Source: Hanleya hanleyi | Lineage: Eukaryota > Mollusca > Polyplacophora > Lepidopleurida > Hanleyidae | Direction: 5' to 3' | Assembly (NCBI GenBank): GCA_036873755.1 | Contig: JAVTVY010020536.1 | Span: forward strand, 1 to 64,000 | Length of the DNA: 64,000 nt | In this document: piece after piece, positions 32,546 to 43,707 of the stretch | Layout: each line of letters begins with the position of its first letter | Position numbering within the stretch: the stretch's first letter is position 1 | The notes under the pieces: model-generated | Databases searched by the model: none | What the model saw: the letters and a program-made list of their open reading frames with translations, nothing else | What the model was told of the DNA's origin: nothing | Position numbers and translations under genes: made by a program

Positions 32546-34225
32546 TATGTAATTGGCGAGATATGTAATTGGTGAGATATGTAATTGGTGAAATATGTAA
32601 TTGATGAGATATGTAAAGATATGTAATTGGTGAGATATGAAATTGATGAGATATGTAACTGGTGAGATATGTAACTGGTGAGATAAGTAATTGGTGAGAT
32701 ATGTAATTGGTGAGATATGTAATTGTTGAGATATGTAATTGGTGAGATACGTAATTGGTGAGATACGTAATTGATGAGATATGTAATTGGTGAGATATGT
32801 AATTGGTGAAATATGTAATTGATGAGATATGTAAAGATATGTAATTGGTGAGATATGTAATTAATGAGACATGTAACTGGTGAGATATGTAACTGGTGAG
32901 ATAAGTAATTAGTGAGATATGTAATTGGTGAGATATGTAACTGTTGAGATATGTAATTGGTGAGATACGTAATTGGTGAGATACGTAATTGATGAGATAT
33001 GTAATTGGTGAGATATGTAATTGATGCGATATGTAATTGGTGAGATATGTAATTGGTGAGATATGTAATTGATAAGATATGTAACTGGTGAGATATGTAA
33101 TTGATGAGATATGTAATTGATGAGATATGTAACTGGTGAGATATGTAATTGGTGAGATATGTAATTCGTGAGATATGTAATTGGTGATATATGTAATTCG
33201 TGAGGTATGTAATTAATGAGACATGTAATTGATGAGATATGTATTTGATGAGATATGTAAGAGGTGAGATATGTAATTGATGAGATATGTAATTGGTGAG
33301 ATATGTAATTGGTGAGATATGTAATTGGTGAGATATGTAATTGATGAGATATGTAATTGATGAGATATGTAACTGATGAGATATGTAACTGGTGAGATAT
33401 GTAATTGGTGAGATATGTAATTGGTGAGATATGTAATTGATGAGATATGTAACTGGTGAGATATGTAATTGGTGAGATATGTAGTTCGTGAGATATGTAA
33501 TTGGTGACATATGTAATTGATGAGATATGTAACTGGTGAGATATGTAATTGGTGAGATATGTAATTGGTGAGATATGTACTTGATGAGATATGTAATTGA
33601 TGAGAGATGTGATTGATGAGATATGTAATTGAAGAGATATGTAACCGATGAGATATGTAACTGGTGAGATATGTAATTGGTGAGCTATGTAACCGATGAG
33701 ATATGTAACTGATGAGATATGTAATTGGTGAGATATGTAATTGGTGAGATATGTAATTAGTGAGATATGTAATTGATAAGATATGTAATTGATGAGATAT
33801 GTAAGAGGTGAGATATGTAATTGATGAGATATGTAATTGGTGAGATATGTAATTGACGAGATATGTAACCGATGAGATATGTAACTGGTGAGATATGTAA
33901 TTGGTGAGATATGTAAGAGGTGAGATATGTAATTGATGAGATATGTAATTGATGAGATATGTAATTGGTGAGATATGTAATTGGTGAGATATGTAATTGA
34001 TGAGATATGTAATTCATGAGATATGTAATTGGTGAGATATGTAATTGGTGAGGTATGTAATTGATTAGATATGTAGTTGGTGAGATATGTAATTGATGAG
34101 ATATGTAATTAGTGAGATAAGTAATTGATGAGATATGTAATTGATGAGATATGTAATTGATGATATATGTAATTGGTGAGATATGTAATTGGTGAGATAT
34201 TGGTGAGATATGTAAGAGGTGGGAT
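32540..34225. repeat. Minisatellite of a 16-bp unit (tgagatatgtaattgg), about 105 units
   Basis: The unit gagatatgtaattggt repeats with common variants (gatgag, aactgg, aagagg, acgtaa). A truncated unit (gtaaagatat) recurs at about 32612 and 32830, and the agataagtaa variant at 32681 and 32899. Both are 218 bp apart, so the 5' part is a higher-order duplication. The minus strand has no stop in any frame of the unit, which creates a 329-codon pseudo-protein with a 16-residue period. The array starts directly at the retroelement 3' end. Confidence 0.95.
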
Positions 34226-34870
34226 AAAATGACGACGTCTGGACTCTAAAACGCTCCGTATGATTCCATAGGAAAGCCTCCCCCGGCAGAAAAGCCCTCT
34301 TCGGCAGCTCACATTCAGACTAGAATACGGAGAATTCTAAGACGTAGCATTGGTATTTCGGCCTGCCGTTTATTGCAGTCGATCATGTGAAAACTATGAA
34401 GAAACCACACGCCCCTAGCACCGGATTAAGCGGAATTAGATAGTTCGGTAGCTGTGATAAAAAAAAATAGCTTAAATAATTTACTTGTCTGATGTTAATG
34501 GATGAGAACAGAGGTATACGGATGGAATAAAAGCCTCAGCATGGGGCAAGCATGGTAAATGCAAGAACACCTGTAAAACCTAACATGTAAAGCCAGGCGT
34601 CGTGTGTTGCATTTTCCACCAAGACAATACACCTAAATATATTTGTGGAATGATATGTAAAGCGGGTGGAGCGCGGGAATTAACAGTTCACCAGCTGAAT
34701 CCTACCGTATATAGACAATAAATTGGTGAGATATGTCAGTAGCGAGAATAATGGAAGACGTCTGGCGACTAAAAAGTAATCATCTGACACCACACGAAAG
34801 CCTCCCTCGGCTAGCTCGGGAGATGTGATGAAAAATCGTCTCAAACAAGTAACTCTTCTGATGTTAATGG
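34226..34870. repeat. Duplicated array flank with a copy of the cccctagcaccgg motif
   Basis: Block 34216-34300 (gacgtctgg, gaaagcctccc, ggcag) and block 34735-34815 (gaagacgtctgg, gaaagcctccc, ggctag) match. So do 34463-34506 and 34818-34872 (cttctgatgttaatgga or cttgtctgatgttaatgga). Between them 34400-34432 carries gcccctagcaccggattaag, the retroelement 3' motif in minus orientation. Confidence 0.55.
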
Positions 34871-35290
34871 ATATTATCTAAAGGTGCACCAGATTGTGGA
34901 CGATGTGTGTTTCCCTCACGAGTCCCAAATGATGGTGAAGCCATTGTAGTGTATATGAGTTTCCAAAACGATTGATATTATTACATGCGTAGATGACTTT
35001 AGTGCTCCAGCCTCGTCACGGTGATCGTTGTATGTATATAGACTGGTAATCCCAGTATCGAGGATATCATCGGAATATTTAGATGACTACGGTTCTCCGA
35101 CCGATCTTCAAAACTATTACCCATAGCTAGATGATTTAGGATCACCAAATGATCCCATGGTTATTCTCTCGTATGCAGATATCCCTAATTCACAGTTTCG
35201 TGTACGTACATGGTGATTTACAGATGGCTCAGTTATGTTGTAACTGGTTTTGATGCTCCACATCAACGGGTTTTGTCCACAGTTAAGACA
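34871..35290 (-). pseudogene. Second leucine-rich-repeat-like remnant
   Basis: The minus strand contains SENRSHLNIPMISSILGLPV and RLEH-SHLRM with stops between. The DNA words agatgactttagtgctcc (34994) and agatgactacggttctcc (35081) repeat with about 87-bp spacing, related to 29250-29780. Heavily degraded. Confidence 0.35.
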
Positions 35291-36274
35291 TTGTGATATC
35301 CATATTCAACGAATTTTGTCATACATTTCGCATATTTTTACAATTGCTACAAAACGCGTTGACTGTGCACGCATTGTGTATCCGTTGTGTCGCAATTGCC
35401 ACAAAATGCGAACTTTGTGAAAAAATGCGTTGCAACGAGCATTACAAACTCAGTGTTGTGAAAACTGTTATCATTTAGCGGTATACGGATCATATCCCGT
35501 CATGCTCCCTTCATCTGCTTGAAGATCTTTACCAGGTAAATCTCTGTCAAGGCTTGATTTGACTTGGTTCGCGCAGATGAGCCACCCCATTATCAAGCAG
35601 CGAGTTATTTCCCATGAGGTATTCTTATTGTACAGTCATGAATTTCCATGATGATTCACGGATATTATGAATCGATGCCATCCAGCATTAGTTAATACAC
35701 ATGCATAGTCCATGACTTTATGACTTGTCTCTATCAAAACGTACAGTCTACTCATAATAAGAATACCTCCAAACCATCATCAATTTTGATATATACACTT
35801 GAACCATTTATAAATCTTTATATATCTGATCGCGCGAGCGTTCGTAATAATTATAGATACCGAATTAACTATACGTGTGTTATGTCACAATGACATTTGT
35901 ATGCACTAGAATCTGTACTGATTGACACTGTTTACCGTATCACGGAACTGCAATTTGTAAAAGTCGTTTTATGTATGAGGAAATAAAAATTGCAGTAGCT
36001 CATACCGTCCTTGACAGCAACTTTTTTCATCTTATTGCAAGTTTCATGAACTAATTTCATCCTCCAGTAGGTTTACCCAACAATAGGGATACGATCAGCA
36101 ATGTTTTGAGCTGATTTAGGATCATTTTTCGTGATTGATAGCAGATACAGTACACCTGTATCGTCAACCCCGATAATCCCCGTCTTTGTGTGCGAAGATG
36201 TATCTTCTCCCGCACCTCAGCCCTTCATATCAAAGCCTGCCTTCTGAAACATGATAAGTGATATTTTAATTCGT
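35291..36274. other. Interval without recognised feature
   Basis: A 61-codon frame at 35293-35478 includes CIRCVAIATKCELCEKMRC, which has four spaced cysteines but no recognised domain. No repeat structure is evident. Confidence 0.35.
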
Positions 36275-36730
36275 TACCGACCACGAAAACAATGGCAGTT
36301 TGCCACTATAGCTCGAGTTTATTCCCTGGACAATGCTGTCTGGCCCGGGTATCTGCGACAATGGTGCAGAGCTTGTGAGCCATCGTGAGCTGTGGGTTGT
36401 TCTCTTGGTCACTCAACTATTTTTATAACACGGAGCGAGTTTTCAACTGATGATAACTAGTATATTTTCGACCTGAGGTTGCCAGGATTATCATAAATGT
36501 AAGTTTGTTGGTCCTTTCTTGGAATGGCGGGAATATTTCATCCATATTATCATATTTACGCTCCATATTATAAACATAGTGGAGAGATGAAGTGAACAAC
36601 CCAGAGCTCACGGTGGTCCACATGCTTTGCACCAGCGCACCAGGGCAAGACAGCCATGTCCATAGATGAACTTGAACTACAGTGGAAATTACGGTTACGT
36701 TTTCTCGAAATCATTGATTTCGACAAAATA
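36275..36730. repeat. Large imperfect palindrome (foldback element 1)
   Basis: The left arm 36275-36490 and right arm read in reverse 36730-36500 match along most of their length: ttgccactatagct/tttccactgtagtt, tggacaatgctgtctggcc/tggacatggctgtcttgcc, and gagctgtgggttgttc/gagctctgggttgttc are landmarks, with tataacacggagcg/tataatatggagcg nearer the centre. No coding feature is recognised. It looks like a foldback or inverted-duplicate insertion. Confidence 0.75.
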
Positions 36731-38620
36731 ACACCAGTACGAAAATGGGGACAGGTTATCGGTGATTTGTGACAGTTTTTTATCGTAGTGTTTCCATTGC
36801 CGCCTGAAAAACATAATAAACTCCCAAATAAACGTTCAACTATTTGCCAGTATTGTTTATTCTATCTAAATGTGTCCTCTCTGAACGGACGGAAGAGGAA
36901 AATTATACGCAAGATTGGGTGCGGCATCTGAGATACCAGGCCATGGATTTTTCCACATGGAAACCACAATGTATCGGCCTAGCCAACGCAAACATTCAGA
37001 AAGTTGGTAGTTTAAGAAATAATGTTTTCATAGGCGTGCTAAGTCGTTAATTTACGCGCGGTTAGTGTGGGAAAGTTCACATTTTAGGGCAAGATAACAC
37101 TCCATAACAAATGGCCCTTAAGGTCCCATAGCGGTTCAGACCATAGACCCCATTATAAGATGACATAAATACACTCAAGGTTGTTTCACTCATAAGGTGA
37201 CGGCCAGTTTTATTTGTGGAGGAAGTCGGTGTACCCGGAGAGAATAATGAGATAATAATTTATTACTCATAAGTTTCGGAAGTGGAGATTAGGAGACTAT
37301 TAGGAATGGATGACGAGTGCGAAGTGTGTCAAGTGAAAATGACGGCAATGGCATTATGAAAAGAGACCAATGGTGCACCCGGCCATGATTAATATCCAAT
37401 TTATTATAATACAGAGAACTTTTTTCAGGCAAATTACAGGTAATGAAGCTCTTCGTTCAAGCTCCATGGTCTACGTAGTTAATCAAGTATTATACCTCGG
37501 TAAATTTATTCATGACTAAAGAGATTCGTGCTGGTTCTTTCCTTGCAAATTGGTAGCAAATCATACTTTATCCATATTTACCCTATCATCTGCTGTACTG
37601 TTTTGTTGCTGTGCTAGCAGTATGATATGCTGAAGTAAATAAGATTAATTGATTGACTAACTATGTTAAAACGTCACCATATCTGCTAGTCTGACGATCC
37701 AATGAGAGACTAGCACTACACAATGCAGCCAATCAGCTACCTTGATTACCACTTCGGTTTTGCACATTTCACACCTTTCTGGCTTAGTGAGGCAATCAAC
37801 GTTCAGCTGGGGAACTTACTTTTCACTATTAGCCTAAATGAAATCATGTACACCATTTTAGCATAAGATATTATCAACTAAATTCATGCCCTTTGTTTTC
37901 AAATTCATTTTATGCATTACAATTAGATGAACAATAAGGATACATGTACAAGTCTTCGCGATCTTCAGAAATCTTCAGATCTGGTCTGTGATGAAACCGA
38001 GTTCTGTTTAGGGGCGATTCTCAGCACCAAACGGCAGTCTTTCAATATACGGGACAACAGTCCAATTGAAAGATTTAAATGCAATTTAGTTCAATTCATT
38101 ACTGAAATGTACAACCTACACATATATTAAACACATAAATTACACGAAAACAAGATCCATCATATACTACATCAGTTCTCCGGACACTATCTCGGTCTGT
38201 CAAGGGAGATCGACTCCCATTCATATCTACTGCTCACTGTGACGCGCAGCTTTATCTATTACTCTGTTGATCGTTTAGTCAGGCCTTTTTCTGTTAGTCC
38301 CGCCGGACACGCAGCATGGTATGCAGTACTGGGCGCAGCCCTTTTATCTGAATGAAGTTTGATGAAGTTGATTCCTGTATTAGTTCATTTATTTATAAGT
38401 ACCGAAGCATCACACTCACAGCTAGACTAGCTGTAGAAAGCAGATGGTCTAGACCTTCCCCAGCTGTAGCAAAATAACGTAAACATAATTTTCTATAACT
38501 TATAAGCTCACAATGACCCACAAGTTGTTTGATATCAGTCAAACCTCTTCAAATGAGGTTTTCAAATTATCCTACCTGTGCAACTCCCGTCTTCCGTAAT
38601 ACCATGTTTCCTTCAATTAC
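36731..38620. other. AT-rich interval, no supported gene
   Basis: I see short frames only, without motifs. No palindrome or tandem array was recognised here. Confidence 0.4.
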
Positions 38621-38624
38621 TTTA

Positions 38625-40315
38625 CAAATGTTTTACCAAAGAACGTGTTTGATGAAGGGCACTACTACCACCTCATTTCTAATACAACAGCTGCCAATCA
38701 GGAATTTGACCCATATTCGCTGCACAGGAAAAAATGGTGAGGGTTCTATTGGTTCAAACTATTGCGACAATAAATGTCAACTCATAGAAGTCCACAGAGA
38801 TTATGAGCATACGTCTTCTGCATTAAGTTCACATGAGCAATAATTACAGGTGTGCATGAATCACTAATTCTGATAAATAACCTGTAGAACGACACTAGCA
38901 CACCAGGTCTCAAAGCTCAAGATGTTTTAAGCTTCCCATCCAGGCTACAACACGAAGCTAAGATATAAGCATATCGAAGCAACCTCGAACCACACCAATC
39001 TCCACATATCTCAACATTGCAAAACTTAATGCAGGACCCAGTGACCTCGCAGCTTTGCCCCAAATCCTTAAAGAAACCCCGCAACGACTGTAGTAGAATC
39101 TGCAGATCAGTCTCTTCAAGTCACCCTCTGTTTCGTGCCCTAAGAAGCTTTATGCTACATGGTTTCAACTAGATGTACTTCTTCACCTGCAGAGTAACAA
39201 GGGATTCTGAGGACAGATGTGTCAGACGTAGAACATGCTCAGCGTCAAACATAACCTGAAATCCCCACAATAAACAGACATGCGGAAGGTGAAAGCTTTT
39301 TCAAACTCCTGACTGGCTGTCGAAAATCATTCAAAAACTGTTCATCGAGGAATTTCCACATGAGCCGCATCTCAACCGATTGATGATTTGGGGGAAGGTC
39401 ACCTATCAAGCGATTCAAGTGTTCACAACCTACAGCCAGAATGCATATACTGGACCATAGCAAAGAATACCTTCCATTAAATCCGCACGCGGTAAAACTG
39501 GACAGCACTGCAGTCGACATGATCATTCAATTACTTTACAATTGCTTCACCAAAGAACATGTTCGATGAAGGGCAATACTGCCATCTCATTTCTAATATG
39601 CCCGCTGCCAATCAGGAATTTGACCCATATTCTCTGCACAGGCAAAAGCGCTGAGGGTTTTGTCGGTTCAAGTTACTGCAACAGTAAATATCAACTCATA
39701 CAGGTCCATAGAGATTTTGAGCATACGTCCTCTGCAGTCAGATCAGACGAGCAATAATTACAGGTGTGCGTGAATCATTATGTCCGATAAGTAACCTGTA
39801 GAACGACACTACAACACCAGGTCGCAAATCCCAAGATGTTTTAGGCCTCCCATCCAGGCCACAACACGAAGCTACGATATAAGCAAATCGAATCAACCCA
39901 GAACCACACCGCTCTCCACATATCTCAACATTGCCAAACTTAATGCAGGACCCAGTGATCTCGCATCATCCCCCCAAATCATCAAAGAAAACCTGCAACG
40001 ACTGTAGCAGAATCTGCAGATCAGTCTCTCCAAGTCACCCTCCGCTTCGTGCTCTAAAAAGTTGCATGCTACATGGTTTCAACTACATGTTCTTCTCCAC
40101 CTGCAGAGTAACAAGGGATTCTGAGGACAGATGTGTGGGACGTGGAACATGTTCAGTGTCAAACATAACTTGAAATCCCCACAATAAACAGACATGCGAA
40201 ACGTGAAAACTTTTTCAAACTCCTCACTGGCTGTCGAAAATCATTCAACAACTGTTCATCGAGGAACTTCCACATGAGCTGCATCTCAACCGATTGATGA
40301 TTTGTGGAAAATTAC
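38625..40315 (-). repeat. Tandem segmental duplication (~910 bp x2) of a TNP2-like C-terminal remnant
   Basis: Unit 1 is about 38625-39530 and unit 2 about 39535-40315. Shared text includes gccaatcaggaatttgaccc, gagcaataattacaggtgtg, aacctgtagaacgacacta, cacatatctcaacattgc and aagtcaccctc. On the minus strand unit 1 encodes LNRLIGDLPPNHQSVEMR, FLDEQFLNDFRQPVRSLKKL. Unit 2 repeats this until the retroelement insert at about 40318. Identity is roughly 85% by eye, so the duplication is not very recent. Confidence 0.75.
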
Positions 40316-40317
40316 AA

Positions 40318-41035
40318 GCGTCTAGTCCGTCATTCATAATTCAGCCGTCGTCCATTAGAAAATATCCGCGTCCATAATCCAAAGACCTATTCCATATTCC
40401 ATATAACAGTATTAGCACCAAATTCAAAAATACAATCATAGTGTACATACATACAGGCTTGTTTCTTGCAAGAGAGAAGCGGTCAACAGTTTTCAATGAT
40501 GCCGGCAAGACATCGTGATGTTCCAAAAATATCAAATCCGTATCGCTGATCAGTATTCTTAATCCATAATATTCGTTGTGAAGTCGTCATCTAAAGAATG
40601 ATGTATCTCAGTCACGCTTTCATTGTGACTGTTCATATGAGTACTATGAGGATCTTGAAGTACATGGGTTCATACGGCACCTAGGCCCGGGTTAAGCGAA
40701 ATTGGACACAAGTTACGAAACGTAACGCCATAGATCTTGCACGCTACGCTGAACTTCGTATTTTGCTATCAGCATGCGATATGTATCGCCAAATTTGAGA
40801 AACTTTGAGTGGAGGCGCTTGGTGGAATAACCCTGTTTTATAAGTTTCTGCAACAATCTTTTGTGACTTTGATTAAAATCGTCACATTTAACACAGGATC
40901 TAGCAAATGTTACTAAGCGAGATATGTATACGCCATATGCAGGTCCCACTGGAATATTACTGTCCAGAAAGGGATAGTTTACGATGTCGAAATTGTAATC
41001 ATCTCTTTTGTCATAAAGTCGACGAGAGACATGTA
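40318..41035 (-). mobile_element. 5'-truncated retroelement fragment, copy 3
   Basis: The minus strand starts in DKRDDYNFDIV-coding sequence, then GPAYGVYISRLVTFARSCVK, then KFLKFGDTYRMLIAKYE and VQDLWRYVS with stop near 40713. The 3' UTR has the ggcccgggttaagcg block (40684-40698), hairpin 40609-40631 and ends ...gacgcttgtaat near 40315. It is bounded on both sides by TNP2-like sequence. Confidence 0.75.
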
Positions 41036-41039
41036 CTTC

Positions 41040-42070
41040 TCCACCTGCAGAGTAACAAGGGATTCTGCGGACAGATGTGTCAGACGTCGAACACGTTCAG
41101 CGTCAAACATAACATGAAATCTCCACAATAAACAGACATGAGGAACATGAACGCTTTTTCAAACTCCTGACTGGCTGTGGAAAATCATTCAACTACTGTT
41201 CATCGAGGAACTTTCCCATGTGCTGCATCTCAACCGACTGATGATTTGGAGGATGACCACCTATCAAGCGATTCTAGTGTTCAAAACCTATAGCCAGAAT
41301 GCATATACTGGACCATAGCAAATAATACCTTCCATTAAATATAAGTGGCTATGCAAGTGCGTATTTGGTGTAATCCTCCTCGAACCATACAATCTTTCGA
41401 ATATATCAATGAATTCAATCATTTTCCCCGGATTTGGATTAAGTCCGCACGTGACAAAACTGGACACCACAGCAATCGACATGATCTCAAGGACTTCGTC
41501 CACCAGTCGTAATTCCTCTTGGGAAGTAATGGCTTGAGTGCAACAGCCGAAAAAAAACCATTGTCCATTTTTTCATTGGTCTGCAGTGAAGCGCTTTTGA
41601 ATTTGGTGCTGATCTTGCGGGGAATTCTACCCATGGTGGTTGTTGCGATGAAGTCATCAACACTTGCTTGCATATTTGCCATGAAGTCTTTCGGTAGTTT
41701 GTCGTCTCAGTCCTTATCGTGTGTTTCGCAGACCCCAAGAACAAACCATGAATGTGATCAATGATTGTACACTGTAAACATTCGACGTAATACAGTTTCG
41801 TCTATTATTCTTCACAGTGTGAGCAGTTTTCAATCCGGTCTAATTGATGATTGTTTTCTCATGAAGTATTGCCTGTGCAATCCTCCTATGTTCAGCATCA
41901 TTACTTATGACGATATTGTGAGGTATACCGCATAACTGAAACTATGTTACGTCGAATGTATAAAGTTTACAGTTATTGATGCCATTCATGGTTCCATGAA
42001 TTGGGCTCCCCAAAGGGCTCAACTGCCGCTGGAGGTAGACTGTTGGCCAACAACGACCACAGAGAGAAAA
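41040..42070 (-). pseudogene. TNP2-like transposase remnant, most complete copy
   Basis: Minus-strand frames give GRIPRKISTKFKSASLQTNE, ALKPLLPKRNYDWWTKS, SCRLLWCPVL (41430-41700), then RLYGSRRITPNTHLHSHL and YGPVYAFWL (41288-41400), then QSVEM-like and SLKK-like pieces in other frames. The order matches CACTA/EnSpm TNP2-type transposases as I recall them. Several frameshifts and stops make it non-functional. A LINE is joined to its 5' side at about 42070. Confidence 0.65.
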
Positions 42071-43707
42071 ATGTACAATGTGTAATATTTGGCGATTTTA
42101 ATGCCGATTCCCTTATCAGAACACATGAAAAAATATCGCAGCTGGAAACTAAATATGCCATTCGCCAGATAATCACGGAGTCAACCCGCATTACTTCTAC
42201 TTTCAAGTCCCTTATTGATCTCATACTTGTGTCAAGTCCCTCTCTCGTCGTAAACTCCGGTGTAATTTCTCCATTCTCTAGTGATCACCATGCAACCTAT
42301 GTGTGTCAATCAAGGCCCTGCTTCACACGTCATATCTGGTTATATAATCAAATGGATACTGACGGACTACTTAATTCTCTGACAACTGACTGGGACTCTC
42401 TTTTCATTAGTGACAACAACGAAATAGCTGAATATATTACTGACCGTATTCAACATATAGCAGAAACCCCTATTCCACATAAAACTATTACAATAAGACC
42501 ACGAGGCAAACCGCGGATGAGAAATGATCTACGAAGAACGCTGCGTAGGCGAGACAGAATACACAAGAAAGCTCAACGGACAAATCTCCCGCAGCAATGG
42601 GAACAGTTTCGAACAATCCGAAATGAGGCTATAAAACTAATATGGGCGGCCAAATTAGAATATCAAACAAAGCTTGACACACAAATTACTGAACCAAAAT
42701 TTGTAAGCAGAGATTGGTGGAAATTACTAAAATCATATATGAAAGAACAACATGAATCTACCCAGTTCCCAATTATAATTTTTAATGGAAAAGTATCAAA
42801 TGAGCCGACTGATATAGCGAATTTGTTTAACAACTATTTTATTGAGTGTTCATCTCTAGACGATTTTGGTAAAGAACCCCCCAAATTACCTCACAACACT
42901 AATATTCTTGACAACATTATCATAACATATGACGATGTGAGAAACCACGGGCTCGATATAAGTAAAGCGGTGGGACCGGATCGTATAGGTAACAGACTGT
43001 TAAAATGTGCAGCCTCTAAACTTGCATATCCGCTAATGATTTTTTCAAATAAATGTCTCTTGGAAAAGAGTATACCCAAAATCTGGAAATTGGCAAACGT
43101 AACCCCAATTCACAAAAAGGGAGCAAAAATGAAATTACAAATTTACAGACCCATATCCTTAACAAGCAATATCAGCAATGTTTTCGAAAAGTGTATTTTT
43201 AAATATCTCTTCAACTTTCTTCTGGATAATAATCTTCTTTTCAATCTCCAATCAGGCTTTATTCCGGGTGATAGTACAGTCTATCAACTGACTGATATTT
43301 ACAATTTTATATGTAAAGCTCTGGATGAGGGTAAAGAAGTTCGCGCTGTCTTTTGTGATATAACAAAAGCTTTCGACAGAGTGTGGCACAAGGGACTGCT
43401 TCGCAAACTTGAATCCATTGGAATCAGGGGAGCTCTTCTTGGTTGGTTCCGTGATTACCTCTCTGATAGGCGTCAAATAGTGGTGATAGACGGCAAATCA
43501 TCTGACCCAAGAAACATAAACGCTGGGATTCCACAAGGGTTTGTCCTTGGACCACTTTTATTCCTTATCTACATTAATGATATCGTCAATGTCATAAGAT
43601 GCAATAATAAGCCATTTGCCGATGATACATCACTATATATAACTGCTGAAAATCCAGATACTTCTGCCAATATATTGAACACGTTTCTGCAAACTATCCC
43701 TGTATAG
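42001..43707 (+). CDS. LINE endonuclease tail plus reverse transcriptase frame
   Basis: Long open frame of the LINE above, up to its in-frame TAG. The first 23 or so codons (through HREKN) come from the flanking TNP2-like sequence, not from the LINE. Reading on through the TAG gives the thumb and C-terminal part (to 44526), so a single nonsense change separates this copy from a complete 3' frame. It lacks the endonuclease N-terminus and any ORF1. Confidence 0.85.
   Translation: MGSPKGSTAAGGRLLANNDHREKNVQCVIFGDFNADSLIRTHEKISQLETKYAIRQIITESTRITSTFKSLIDLILVSSPSLVVNSGVISPFSSDHHATYVCQSRPCFTRHIWLYNQMDTDGLLNSLTTDWDSLFISDNNEIAEYITDRIQHIAETPIPHKTITIRPRGKPRMRNDLRRTLRRRDRIHKKAQRTNLPQQWEQFRTIRNEAIKLIWAAKLEYQTKLDTQITEPKFVSRDWWKLLKSYMKEQHESTQFPIIIFNGKVSNEPTDIANLFNNYFIECSSLDDFGKEPPKLPHNTNILDNIIITYDDVRNHGLDISKAVGPDRIGNRLLKCAASKLAYPLMIFSNKCLLEKSIPKIWKLANVTPIHKKGAKMKLQIYRPISLTSNISNVFEKCIFKYLFNFLLDNNLLFNLQSGFIPGDSTVYQLTDIYNFICKALDEGKEVRAVFCDITKAFDRVWHKGLLRKLESIGIRGALLGWFRDYLSDRRQIVVIDGKSSDPRNINAGIPQGFVLGPLLFLIYINDIVNVIRCNNKPFADDTSLYITAENPDTSANILNTFLQTIPV

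Noticed and set aside
32521..33510. 329-codon minus-strand frame
   Set aside because: It is a translation of the 16-bp minisatellite, which has no stop in any frame on that strand. The 16-residue period follows from the unit length, so it is not a gene.
32540..34225. Possible CRISPR-like array
   Set aside because: Units are contiguous 16-mers without unique spacers, and the genome is eukaryotic.
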